Positions 35,303 to 43,157 of a DNA stretch of 64,000 nt are shown piece by piece. Within the stretch, counting starts at the first letter, position 1. Every line of letters begins with the position of its first letter. The notes below the pieces were generated by a model, which worked only from the letters and a program-made list of their open reading frames with translations, was not told where the DNA came from and searched no databases. The DNA is taken from positions 62,001 through 126,000 of the forward strand of contig NZ_CAKKLP010000002.1 in assembly GCF_918698085.1 (NCBI RefSeq), written 5' to 3'. Source of the DNA: Chryseobacterium sp. Bi04 (GTDB lineage Bacteria; Bacteroidota; Bacteroidia; Flavobacteriales; Weeksellaceae). Position numbers and translations under genes: made by a program.

Positions 35303-35908
35303 TTATTTTTTTCTTTCGTTCCTTTTTTTATGAATCCTTGCGGTCATACGGGAAAGAGAGTTGGGGGTAATTCCCAGAAAGTTTGCAATATATTTTCTGT
35401 TGGCATTTTGAGAGGTAAAAGGACGGTTCTCCAGAAAATCTTCGTAACGGGAATGGGGAGAAGTAGAACAGAATTGTTCAGTGCGTACTTTTAATATACC
35501 AATAATCTGTTTTAAAGATCTGAGGTACATGGTATAGATTCCTCTATACTGAAATGCTGTTTCTTCAAATTCACTTTTATTAAACAGGAAAAGCTGCGTG
35601 TCAATGACAGCCTCAATGGTGTATTTTCTGTTGCTTTCCTGTAAATAAGATTCCGGACTTTCCATAATAGCGGCTTCTTTTTCTGAAGGTAAAAAGAGAT
35701 TCGTTTCAACCCCGTTTTCATCATCAAAGAAAAATCTTAATAACCCATGGGAAAGTATGAATAAATGATTGAAAGACTGACCGGGTTCTGCCAGTTTTTC
35801 TTTTTTCTGAAGGAGTTTTGGAGTACTGATATTGACCAAAATAGTAATTTCCTCATCAGATAATTCCTGAAAGAATACAATATTTCTGAAAGTTTTGAAT
35901 AAGTCCAT
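35303..35908 (-). CDS. Crp/Fnr-family transcriptional regulator
   Basis: A 201-residue regulator. The N-terminal 120 residues are a cyclic-nucleotide-binding-like domain (LLQKKEKLAEPGQSFNHLFI, FFFDDENGVETNLFLPSEKE), of the sensor type without obvious cNMP-binding residues. The C-terminal HTH reads RKYIANFLGITPNSLSRMTA near residue 170. It lies upstream of the DUF3302-HlyD-TolC operon on the same strand with 227 bp between, so it may control it. On the minus strand TACCTTTG lies only 2 bp before the ATG, which could mean a near-leaderless transcript. Confidence 0.85.
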   Translation of the reverse strand: MDLFKTFRNIVFFQELSDEEITILVNISTPKLLQKKEKLAEPGQSFNHLFILSHGLLRFFFDDENGVETNLFLPSEKEAAIMESPESYLQESNRKYTIEAVIDTQLFLFNKSEFEETAFQYRGIYTMYLRSLKQIIGILKVRTEQFCSTSPHSRYEDFLENRPFTSQNANRKYIANFLGITPNSLSRMTARIHKKRNERKK

Positions 35909-36020
35909 TACAAAGGTAAAGATAATAAAAATAATAGACGAAGCTCTAGTTACACCATTTCGAGGGTGTCATTGAAGTTTTTTTTAGATATTTGCGTCGT
36001 ATTATATAATTTTGAATACA

Positions 36021-37016
36021 ATGAACAATAACCGAAGAAGTTTTATCAAAAAACTGGGGATCGCAACAGCTGCACTTGCGGTAAATCCTTTAGACTTAAT
36101 GGCTAGTGAATTACCGGAAAATATCAAAGTGGTAAACAAACCTATTGTCCTTTCTACATGGAATTTTGGTCTAAAAGCCAACGAAGAAGCCTGGACTGTT
36201 CTTGGGAAAGGAGGAAAAGCTTTAGATGCGGTTGAAAAAGGAGTTCGCCTTGTAGAGCTGGATCCTAAAGAAAGAAGTGTAGGCTATGGTGGCCGCCCGG
36301 ACAGGGATGGTAGGGTAACGCTTGATGCCTGTATTATGGACGAAAATTATAATATCGGTTCAGTAGCCTGCCTGGAACATGTTAAAAATCCTATTTCTGT
36401 GGCCAGAGCGGTAATGGAAAAGACCCCTCACGTAATGCTGGTAGGAGATGGAGCCCTGCAGTTTGCCCTTTCACAAGGGTTTAAAAAAGAAAATCTTCTT
36501 ACTCCCGAATCAGAAAAAGAATGGAAAGAATGGCTTAAAACCAGCCAGTATAAACCTATTGCCAATATTGAAAATCATGATACCATAGGAATGATAGCCC
36601 TGGATGCACAGGGAAACCTTTCCGGAGCCTGTACTACCAGCGGAATGGCCTTCAAAATGCATGGAAGAGTAGGGGATTCTCCAATTATCGGAGCCGGGTT
36701 ATTTGTAGATAATGAAGTAGGGGCAGCAACAGCAACCGGTCATGGCGAAGAAGTGATCAGAACCGTGGGAACACACCTTGTGGTTGAGCTGATGAGACAG
36801 GGTAGAAATCCACAGGAAGCCTGTAAAGAAGCTGTAGAGAGAATTGTAAAGATCAATCAGAGAAGAAACAAAAATTTAAAAGATATTCAGGTAGGATTTA
36901 TTGCCCTCAATAAGAAAGGAGAATACGGATCTTACTGTATTCAGGATGGATTTAACTTTGCGGTATATGACCAGAAAGGAAACCGTCTTGAGACCCCCGA
37001 ATTTGCTTTGAAATAA
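36021..37016 (+). CDS. Glycosylasparaginase (N4-(beta-N-acetylglucosaminyl)-L-asparaginase)
   Basis: A 331-residue Ntn-hydrolase precursor that cleaves the GlcNAc-Asn bond of N-linked glycoproteins. The ATG at 36021 is preferred over an in-frame TTG at 36012 because it places a twin-arginine signal (NNNRRSFIKKLG, R5-R6) at the N-terminus, predicting export of the folded enzyme. The autoproteolysis site is D187-T188 in ENHDTIGMIALD, where T188 becomes the nucleophile of the beta subunit. Substrate-pocket motifs GRVGDSPIIGAG and ATGHGEEVIRT follow. From memory, the mature sequence closely resembles the structurally characterised Flavobacterium (Elizabethkingia) meningosepticum enzyme. Confidence 0.95.
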   Translation: MNNNRRSFIKKLGIATAALAVNPLDLMASELPENIKVVNKPIVLSTWNFGLKANEEAWTVLGKGGKALDAVEKGVRLVELDPKERSVGYGGRPDRDGRVTLDACIMDENYNIGSVACLEHVKNPISVARAVMEKTPHVMLVGDGALQFALSQGFKKENLLTPESEKEWKEWLKTSQYKPIANIENHDTIGMIALDAQGNLSGACTTSGMAFKMHGRVGDSPIIGAGLFVDNEVGAATATGHGEEVIRTVGTHLVVELMRQGRNPQEACKEAVERIVKINQRRNKNLKDIQVGFIALNKKGEYGSYCIQDGFNFAVYDQKGNRLETPEFALK

Positions 37017-37022
37017 ATGAAT

Positions 37023-37209
37023 TTGGAATATGCAAAGACACAAAAATTTTAAAATAGTAAGCTGTTTTTAAGTTGTAAGAGAAAATCAAATATGTTCAGC
37101 AAGAAGTATATTTTTCTCTACTAAACACTCATCAATTTTATCGGAGATAAAATCTTTGCGTCTTATAAACATACAAATGAACAAACTTTTGCGTCTTTGC
37201 GTATTCCAA
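37023..37209. repeat. Inverted-repeat-bounded element (187 bp)
   Basis: A 23-bp inverted pair at 37023-37045 (starting TTGGAATATGCAAAGACAC) and 37187-37209 (GCGTCTTTGCG core) with two mismatches. Inside are CACAAAAATTTT and GTAAGAGAAAATCAAA, which resemble parts of the 3.0-3.5 kb element. It occupies almost the whole gap between the glycosylasparaginase gene and the next lipoprotein gene and has no reading frame. Confidence 0.75.
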
Positions 37210-37267
37210 CAAATAAGTTACAGTTATATTGGCTTTAGCCAAAACAAAATATAGATTAAACAAAAAT

Positions 37268-37831
37268 ATGAAAAGAACGATTATCGCTTCCTTGTTTTTA
37301 ATTATAGCATGTAAGGAAGAAAAGAAGGAGAATGTAATACAACCCGAGCCCCAGGTAAAAGAAGAGGTAGTTCAGGATGCAAAATCTAAGGTTAATGAAG
37401 ACGTAGAAGCTCAAAAATGGTTGGAAAAAAGCATTGAAGATTATTTTAAAACTGATCTAAGTAACCAGGATAGGGAGATGCGGAAAATGACGACAGAAGA
37501 TTATTACGATTATAAAACAGACGCCATGAATGTTGATATGGATGTGGATGGCAGTCTTACCGAAAAAGAGTTTCAAGATAAGTGGAGAAAGAAATTTGAT
37601 GTTCAGAAGGCAGGAATTGGTGCAGGATTTCTAATAAGCGGACAAGACTGGGATGAAGTCAAAGTTTCAAGTTGTAAAATACTTGCAGAAAGTGAAAAAG
37701 ACTTTTTGTTTGCTATTATTCTTTCGGATAAAAAACTCAAAGCTGAATATCCAATCAAGATTAATGTAATCAAAGAAAACGGTTCTTTTCTGATTGCGGA
37801 TGTGCTGCAGGAAGAAACTAAGTTTAACTAG
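37268..37831 (+). CDS. Lipoprotein of unknown function
   Basis: A 187-residue protein starting at ATG 37268 (MKRTIIASLFLIIAC), chosen over an upstream TTG at 37229 because it places the lipobox LIIAC correctly. A Lys/Glu-rich linker follows (KEEKKENVIQPEPQVKEEV), then a compact domain of about 140 residues without a motif I recognise (KSIEDYFKTDLSNQDREMRK, LTEKEFQDKWRKKF). The upstream hairpin TTGGCTTTAGCCAA (37229-37242) lies in the leader. It ends 15 bp before cutC, so the two are probably co-transcribed. Confidence 0.8.
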   Translation: MKRTIIASLFLIIACKEEKKENVIQPEPQVKEEVVQDAKSKVNEDVEAQKWLEKSIEDYFKTDLSNQDREMRKMTTEDYYDYKTDAMNVDMDVDGSLTEKEFQDKWRKKFDVQKAGIGAGFLISGQDWDEVKVSSCKILAESEKDFLFAIILSDKKLKAEYPIKINVIKENGSFLIADVLQEETKFN

Positions 37832-37846
37832 TAGATAAAAGTAAAA

Positions 37847-38509
37847 ATGTCAAAAATAGAAATAGCATGTTTCAATCCGGAATCAGCAATAATTGCTTTT
37901 GAAAACGGAGCCGACAGAATAGAATTATGTGATGGTTTAAGTGAAGGTGGAACCACTCCTGATTTTCAGATAGCCCAAAAACTTCGGGAGAAAATAAACA
38001 TTCCGATTTTTGTGATGATCCGCCCCAGAGGAGGTGATTTTACCTACTCAGAAGCAGAATTTGAGCAAATGAAAAATGACCTGACTCACCTGAAATCTTT
38101 AAAAGTTGATGGTTTTGTTTTTGGTATTCTGGACGAAAATGATGAGGTGAATAGTGAGCAAAACAGCGCTTTGGTAGAATTGGCAGCACCACTTCCATGT
38201 ACTTTTCACCGTGCTTTTGATAGAGCGAAAGACCTGGAAGAGTCTTTAGAAAAAGTAATAGAATGTGGTTTTACAACCATTCTCACTTCAGGTCAGAAAC
38301 CTAATGTGTCGGAAGGAAAGGAAAACCTTAAAAAATTGGTAGAACTTTCCAATGGAAGAATAGAAATACTTGTAGGTGGGGGACTTCGTTCCTCAAATAT
38401 TGAAGAAATACGGGCGTTGACCAATGCCGGTTATTTTCACTCTTCTGCAATTACTGATGGCGGTGCTTTTGCTAATGCCGATGAGGTTGTTGCTTTGAAG
38501 GCTAAGTAA
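37847..38509 (+). CDS. cutC: CutC-family protein (copper homeostasis)
   Basis: A 220-residue cytoplasmic TIM-barrel protein. Family signatures: IEIACFNPESAIIAFENGAD at the N-terminus, RIELCDGLSEGGTTPDF, IFVMIRPRGGDFTYSEAEF, CTFHRAFDRAKD and ILTSGQKPN. CutC was linked to copper tolerance in E. coli, though direct copper binding is disputed. It follows the lipoprotein gene by 15 bp. Length is within the family range (220-250). Confidence 0.93.
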   Translation: MSKIEIACFNPESAIIAFENGADRIELCDGLSEGGTTPDFQIAQKLREKINIPIFVMIRPRGGDFTYSEAEFEQMKNDLTHLKSLKVDGFVFGILDENDEVNSEQNSALVELAAPLPCTFHRAFDRAKDLEESLEKVIECGFTTILTSGQKPNVSEGKENLKKLVELSNGRIEILVGGGLRSSNIEEIRALTNAGYFHSSAITDGGAFANADEVVALKAK

Positions 38510-38529
38510 TTGTGGTAATATAAAGTTCG

Positions 38530-38605
38530 TTTTGTCATTCCGAACGTACAGAGGAATCCCAACCTACATCATGAGATTCCTTCGTTCCTCGGAATGATGA
38601 CAAAA
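38530..38605. repeat. Palindromic extragenic repeat (GTCATTCCGA type)
   Basis: TTTTGTCATTCCGA (38530-38543) pairs with TCGGAATGATGACAAAA (38589-38605), with a 3-nt bulge. A nested pair, AGGAATC (38552-38558) and GATTCCT (38575-38581), lies inside. From memory, this GTCATTCCGA...GAGGAATC pattern is a widespread REP-like element in bacterial intergenic regions. Confidence 0.8.
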
Positions 38606-38640
38606 TTACTACACATTTCTTAATGTAAATAAACTTATTG

Positions 38641-41112
38641 ATGAATAAAACTATCTTTTTTGCTCTCTTTTTCATTCAGAATATTCTTTTTGCACAATCT
38701 TCAGCAAGAGATTTGTCTGCTGAGCAGTGGCAATTTAAAAACTCAAAAGATAAAAACTGGCTTCCGGCAAAGGTTCCCGGGACGGTTCATCTGGATTTAA
38801 TGAGTAACAAAATTATTCAGGATCCTTTCAAAGATGAGAATGAAAAAAAGGTACAGTGGATTGAGAATGAAGACTGGGATTATCAAACCATCTTTAGAGT
38901 TTCACCAAAAGAACTGGAATACCATAATATAGATTTGGTTTTTAATGGACTGGATACGTTTTCTGAAATTTATCTTAATGGGAAACTGTTGAAAAAAACG
39001 GATAATATGTTCAGGAAATGGGAAATTCCGGTGAAACAGAACTTGAAAAGTGGTGAGAATATATTGCAGGTTAAATTTAAATCAGCAGTCGCAACAGGAA
39101 AGACTTTGGCTCAGAAAGTTCCTTTTACAATGCCGGAATCACCAAGAAGTTTTGTCAGAAAAGCACAATATCAGTTTGGATGGGATTGGGGACCCAGGCT
39201 TGTCACTGCCGGAATATGGAAAGATGTGAAGCTTGCATTCTGGAATACAGCCAGATTGGTCCATGTGAAGATTGAGCAGAAAAGTTTGTCAGATAAAAAT
39301 GCGGATCTCAATATTCATACCTTAATATTTGCCGATAAAGAGGGAGAATATACGATGAATATTAATCATGACGCAAATACTGTACATTTAAAAAAAGGAC
39401 AGAATAAGATCAGTATTCCTTACCCTATTCAAAATCCCAGACTTTGGCAGCCCAATGGCTGGGGAGAACCTTATTTATACAATATAGATATTACATTGCA
39501 GAAGGATTCAAAACTCTTGTCTGATGAAACACTGAAGATCGGTCTGAGAACAGTAGAACTGGTACAGGAAAAGGATGGAAAAGGAAAGTCTTTCTATTTT
39601 AAAGTTAATGGAAATCCACTGTATATAAAAGGGACAAACTGGATTCCTGCAGACAGCTTCTCTCCAAGAATTACCAAAGAAAAATACCAAAAACTGATCA
39701 GGGATTCCAAAGAAGCTCATATGAACATGATTCGTATCTGGGGAGGTGGAATCTATGAAGATGATGAATTTTACAAAGCTTGTGACGAAAACGGAATTTT
39801 AGTGTGGCAGGACTTTATGTTTGCAGGAAGCTTTTATCCGGCAGATGCAGAATTTTTAAACAATGTAAAAGAAGAAGTAAAAGATCAGGTCAACAGACTT
39901 CAGAACCATCCGTCTATAGCTTTATGGTGTGGGAATAATGAAATTGACGAAGCCATTGTCAACTGGGGATATCAGAAGCAGTTTAAATATTCCAAAAACG
40001 ATTCAGTACAAGTTTGGAAGGACTATAAAAAACTTTTTCATGACCTTATTCCAAGTACATTAAAAGAAAACCTTACAGCAGATAAAAATATCTATTGGCC
40101 AAGTTCTCCGTCAATCGGGTGGGGTCATAAGGAAAGCCTTACAGAAGGAGATTCTCATTACTGGGGTGTCTGGTGGGGCGAACAACCTTTTGAAATTTAC
40201 AATGAAAAAGTAGGACGTTTTATGTCTGAATATGGATTTCAGGGAATGCCCACGTTAGAAACTACAAAATCTATGTTTAGCGGAGTTCCGGATTTGAATT
40301 TGCAGAATCCAGCAATTAAGGCCCATGAAAAACATAGCCGGGGTTGGGAGATTATTAATGAATATATGCAGCGCGATTATAAAATTCCGACTGATTTTGT
40401 AAAATATAATTATATTTCTCAATTGCTGCAGGCTAGAGGAATGCAGATTGCTATTGAAGCCCACCGCCGGGCAAGACCTTACAATATGGGAACTCTATAC
40501 TGGCAGCTTAACGATTGCTGGCCGGTGGTTTCATGGTCTTCCATTGATTATCTGGGGAACTGGAAAGCATTTCATTACCAGGCAAAAAGAAGTTTTGAAC
40601 CTACATTAATATCTGTTTCTGAAACAAAGGAAGCTTTTGATATTTATTTTGTCAGTGATTTACTTGATGATTTAGAAATCAGGTCAGGAGCAGAGCTGAT
40701 GGACTTTGAGGGTAAAGTTCTTTGGTCTGTGGATACCAAAGATCAGTTATTGGCCAATTCAAGTAAAAAGCAGTTGGAAATAAAAAAAGAAAACTTTTCA
40801 AAATTCGATTTGTCAAAGTCTGTTTTAAGGATTTATTTTGTAAACGGTTCAGTACAACAGGAGAAGCTGTTCTTTTTTAATAAACCAAAAGATATAAAAC
40901 TTCTGAAGCCCACCATTACCGTTAAGAAAATATCATCTACCGAAATTGAACTGTCTACTGATGTCTTGGCAAAAGATGTTTATTTAATCGGAGATACTCA
41001 TTTCAGTGATAACTATTTTGATCTGTTACCTAAAACGTCAAAGAGAATTATCCTTTCAAAACCTTTGGATACTATTGAAATATTGAGCCTTTGGGAAGTG
41101 ATGAGAGATTAA
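38641..41112 (+). CDS. GH2 beta-mannosidase-like glycoside hydrolase
   Basis: An 823-residue exported enzyme (signal peptide ending NILFAQ). The ATG at 38641 is preferred over the adjacent TTG at 38638. GH2 layout: sugar-binding domain (about 25-200, VPGTVHLDLM, WDYQTIFRVS, YQFGWDWGPRLVTAGIW), immunoglobulin-like domain (205-310), TIM-barrel (310-600) with acid/base E434 in LWCGNNEIDEA and probable nucleophile E530 in FMSEYGFQGMP, then further beta domains. FGWDWGP and GTNWIPADSF are typical of beta-mannosidases that trim the core Man of N-glycans. No T9SS domain. Single gene with its own terminator. Confidence 0.94.
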   Translation: MNKTIFFALFFIQNILFAQSSARDLSAEQWQFKNSKDKNWLPAKVPGTVHLDLMSNKIIQDPFKDENEKKVQWIENEDWDYQTIFRVSPKELEYHNIDLVFNGLDTFSEIYLNGKLLKKTDNMFRKWEIPVKQNLKSGENILQVKFKSAVATGKTLAQKVPFTMPESPRSFVRKAQYQFGWDWGPRLVTAGIWKDVKLAFWNTARLVHVKIEQKSLSDKNADLNIHTLIFADKEGEYTMNINHDANTVHLKKGQNKISIPYPIQNPRLWQPNGWGEPYLYNIDITLQKDSKLLSDETLKIGLRTVELVQEKDGKGKSFYFKVNGNPLYIKGTNWIPADSFSPRITKEKYQKLIRDSKEAHMNMIRIWGGGIYEDDEFYKACDENGILVWQDFMFAGSFYPADAEFLNNVKEEVKDQVNRLQNHPSIALWCGNNEIDEAIVNWGYQKQFKYSKNDSVQVWKDYKKLFHDLIPSTLKENLTADKNIYWPSSPSIGWGHKESLTEGDSHYWGVWWGEQPFEIYNEKVGRFMSEYGFQGMPTLETTKSMFSGVPDLNLQNPAIKAHEKHSRGWEIINEYMQRDYKIPTDFVKYNYISQLLQARGMQIAIEAHRRARPYNMGTLYWQLNDCWPVVSWSSIDYLGNWKAFHYQAKRSFEPTLISVSETKEAFDIYFVSDLLDDLEIRSGAELMDFEGKVLWSVDTKDQLLANSSKKQLEIKKENFSKFDLSKSVLRIYFVNGSVQQEKLFFFNKPKDIKLLKPTITVKKISSTEIELSTDVLAKDVYLIGDTHFSDNYFDLLPKTSKRIILSKPLDTIEILSLWEVMRD

Positions 41113-41136
41113 AAGATACTTACTCAGTTTTAAGTT

Positions 41137-41165
41137 AAAAGGATTGGCAGATAACCAGTCCTTTT
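41137..41165 (+). terminator. Terminator of the beta-mannosidase gene
   Basis: AAAAGGATTGG pairs with CCAGTCCTTTT (one wobble) and is followed by a T-run, 25 bp after the stop. Confidence 0.8.
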
Positions 41166-41261
41166 TTTGTTTTTCATCCGATGATGAGGTGTATTTTAAA
41201 CAATTTCCTGATCACTTATTCAATAAATGGAGTACAGCAACAGGATTCTTACTAAATAATC

Positions 41262-41292
41262 AACCTTATAGGTTTCTTAAACCCGTAAGGTT
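41262..41292. repeat. Small stem-loop repeat (AACCTTATAGGTTT)
   Basis: AACCTTATAGGTTT and AAACCCGTAAGGTT pair at 12 of 14 positions around a 3-nt loop. It lies between the mannosidase terminator and the AEC promoter. From memory, similar AACCT(A/T)(A/T)NAGGTTT hairpins recur in Bacteroidota intergenic DNA. Confidence 0.55.
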
Positions 41293-41356
41293 ATAAAAAT
41301 GAGAAACAATACTCAAAAAAATATAAGTTTTACCCTTCCAGCTCAAAAATCAGCCG

Positions 41357-41364
41357 TAAATTTG
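41357..41364 (+). promoter_or_regulatory. -7 element (TAAATTTG) for the AEC transporter gene
   Basis: TAAATTTGC matches TAnnTTTG, 20 bp before the ATG at 41385. The -33 element is not clear. Confidence 0.5.
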
Positions 41365-41384
41365 CGCCATATTTCGCTATTGTT

Positions 41385-42293
41385 ATGATAAATTTTGTTC
41401 TGATTGCAGTATGCATTATTGCAGGAATGGTATTCAAAGCAACAAAATCTATCCACCCTGATGCCCATAAGGGAATCAATACCTGGATTCTTTATCTTGC
41501 TCTGCCGGCAGTTTCATTTAAATATCTTCCAAAAGTAAAGTGGACGACAGAAATGCTGTTCCCAATTGTGGCGACTTTTCTTATTTCTGTTTTCTGTTTC
41601 TTTTTTATGATGTTCTACAGTAAAAGCAAAGGATATTCAAGGCGCTCCAGGAGTACCTTAGAACTGGCAAGCGGGTATAGCAATACTTCATTTATCGGCT
41701 TTCCTTTGATTAGCGCCTTTTATGGAGAAGGACTCTTAAGCATTGCTATAATTTGTGATCAGACTATGTTTTTTGCCCTTTCAACACTGGGTATTATCGC
41801 TGCAGTGAAAGGAGGAAGCAGGTCAGGAAAGCTGAGTGCTCTGTTTATTTTAAAACGGTTAGTGACATTTCCACCATTAATAGGCTGTATTTCGGCGTTA
41901 ATATTATCACAGTTTATAGATTTTACAGCAGCGGAACCTTTCTTTGATAAGCTGGCAGCTACAGTAAGTCCTTTAGCTTTGTTCTCAGTAGGATTGCAGC
42001 TAAAGTTTAACGGCTGGAAAAAATTGATTCCCCAGATGTCAATGTCTATGCTTTATAAATTGATTCTGGCACCGGCAATGGTCTTTGGATTGGCTTTACT
42101 GTTAGGAATAAAAGGAGATATAGCCAAAATTACCATATTTGAGGCTGCAATGCCTACACTGGTTACTTCAAGCATTATTGCAGAACAGTTCAGGCTGAAT
42201 ACAAAACTCACGAATCTTATTATCGGAGTCAGTATTGCTGTAGGCTTTTTTACTTCTGCATTCTGGTATGAGATGGCAGAACTGTTTTTTTAG
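41385..42293 (+). CDS. AEC-family (auxin efflux carrier-like) transporter
   Basis: A 302-residue inner-membrane protein with about ten hydrophobic segments in two inverted halves. Family motifs are LALPAVSFKYLPKVKW near residue 38, ELASGYSNTSFIGFPLISAF near 92 (the first conserved crossover) and the C-terminal ITIFEAAMPTLVTSSIIAEQ near 246. Bacterial AEC proteins transport organic acids such as malate; the substrate here is unknown. It has its own promoter and is convergent with the TauE gene 12 bp away. Confidence 0.9.
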   Translation: MINFVLIAVCIIAGMVFKATKSIHPDAHKGINTWILYLALPAVSFKYLPKVKWTTEMLFPIVATFLISVFCFFFMMFYSKSKGYSRRSRSTLELASGYSNTSFIGFPLISAFYGEGLLSIAIICDQTMFFALSTLGIIAAVKGGSRSGKLSALFILKRLVTFPPLIGCISALILSQFIDFTAAEPFFDKLAATVSPLALFSVGLQLKFNGWKKLIPQMSMSMLYKLILAPAMVFGLALLLGIKGDIAKITIFEAAMPTLVTSSIIAEQFRLNTKLTNLIIGVSIAVGFFTSAFWYEMAELFF

Positions 42294-42304
42294 ATACGTG
42301 GTGT

Positions 42305-43054
42305 CTACATATAGGTTCTGATAAAGAAAACAGTGGTAATGATAAAATTAAAAATTACAATTCCGGTTCTTAACTTCAACGGATCAATTTTTTTTGTGAA
42401 ATGTGCTCCAAAATAACCTCCTAAAATTGTTGCTGTCATCATGGTACAGGTTTCCGGCCAATATATTTTTCCTGCTGAAATAAATAAAATAACAGCAGCC
42501 GCATTTGCTATTCCTGTAAAAAGTGTTTTATTAGCATTAATCACTTTAATATCGGATAGTCCAAATAATGACCATATTGCCATCATCATAATTCCTACTG
42601 CTCCACCAAAATAACCACCATATATTCCTAAAATAAATTGAGATCCTAATACCAGCCCGGAGCCAATATGTATTTTTTTTCTAAGCCAATTACCCATTTG
42701 TTTTCCAAAGGCAAAAGCAAGTGAACCCAATAAAAGAAGCCATGGAACAATTAAATTAAAACCTGCTGATGGAGTATATAAAAGCAGTATCCCACCTGCA
42801 CACCCACCCAATAAAGTAAGGATAACCATTGCCTTTATTGAGATAGTAGGAAACGGCTTAATATATTCTCTGAATTTCCATGCGCTGGCCAGGCTGCCGG
42901 GAAACAACGCTACTGTACTTGATGCGTTGGCCTGAATAGGGGGAACTCCTGCATAAATAAAAGCAGGAAAAGTAATGAAAGACCCACCACCTGCCACTGC
43001 ATTAAGGGCTCCTGCTATAAGTCCGATTAAAAATAATAAAATATAGTTTTCCAT
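42305..43054 (-). CDS. TauE/SafE-family (DUF81) sulfite/organosulfonate exporter-like protein
   Basis: A 249-residue membrane protein with about eight hydrophobic segments. The start is placed at the ATG at 43054 (MENYILLFLIGLIAGALNAV), which gives a standard N-terminus; an in-frame ATG at 43099 would add a 15-residue Phe-rich tail. Both TauE repeats are visible, AGALNAVAGGGSFITFPAFI with PPIQANASSTVALFPG, and GIYGGYFGGAVGIMMMAIWS with VINANKTLFTGIANAAA. Export of sulfite or sulfur-containing organics is the family role. A second TauE gene lies at 56830. Confidence 0.88.
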   Translation of the reverse strand: MENYILLFLIGLIAGALNAVAGGGSFITFPAFIYAGVPPIQANASSTVALFPGSLASAWKFREYIKPFPTISIKAMVILTLLGGCAGGILLLYTPSAGFNLIVPWLLLLGSLAFAFGKQMGNWLRKKIHIGSGLVLGSQFILGIYGGYFGGAVGIMMMAIWSLFGLSDIKVINANKTLFTGIANAAAVILFISAGKIYWPETCTMMTATILGGYFGAHFTKKIDPLKLRTGIVIFNFIITTVFFIRTYM

Positions 43055-43157
43055 GAAAAAGAATAGTAAATAAAGATAAAACAAAAAGAAATGAATCATT
43101 AATAAAAGATTGCAGTTCTCTGAAGAAAAATTTAATTTTACACTTTAAATATTTCCC

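Noticed and set aside
35282..35494. Plus-strand frame upstream of and across the end of the Crp gene
   Set aside because: Overlaps the HTH-coding part of the Crp gene in antisense; low complexity at the start.
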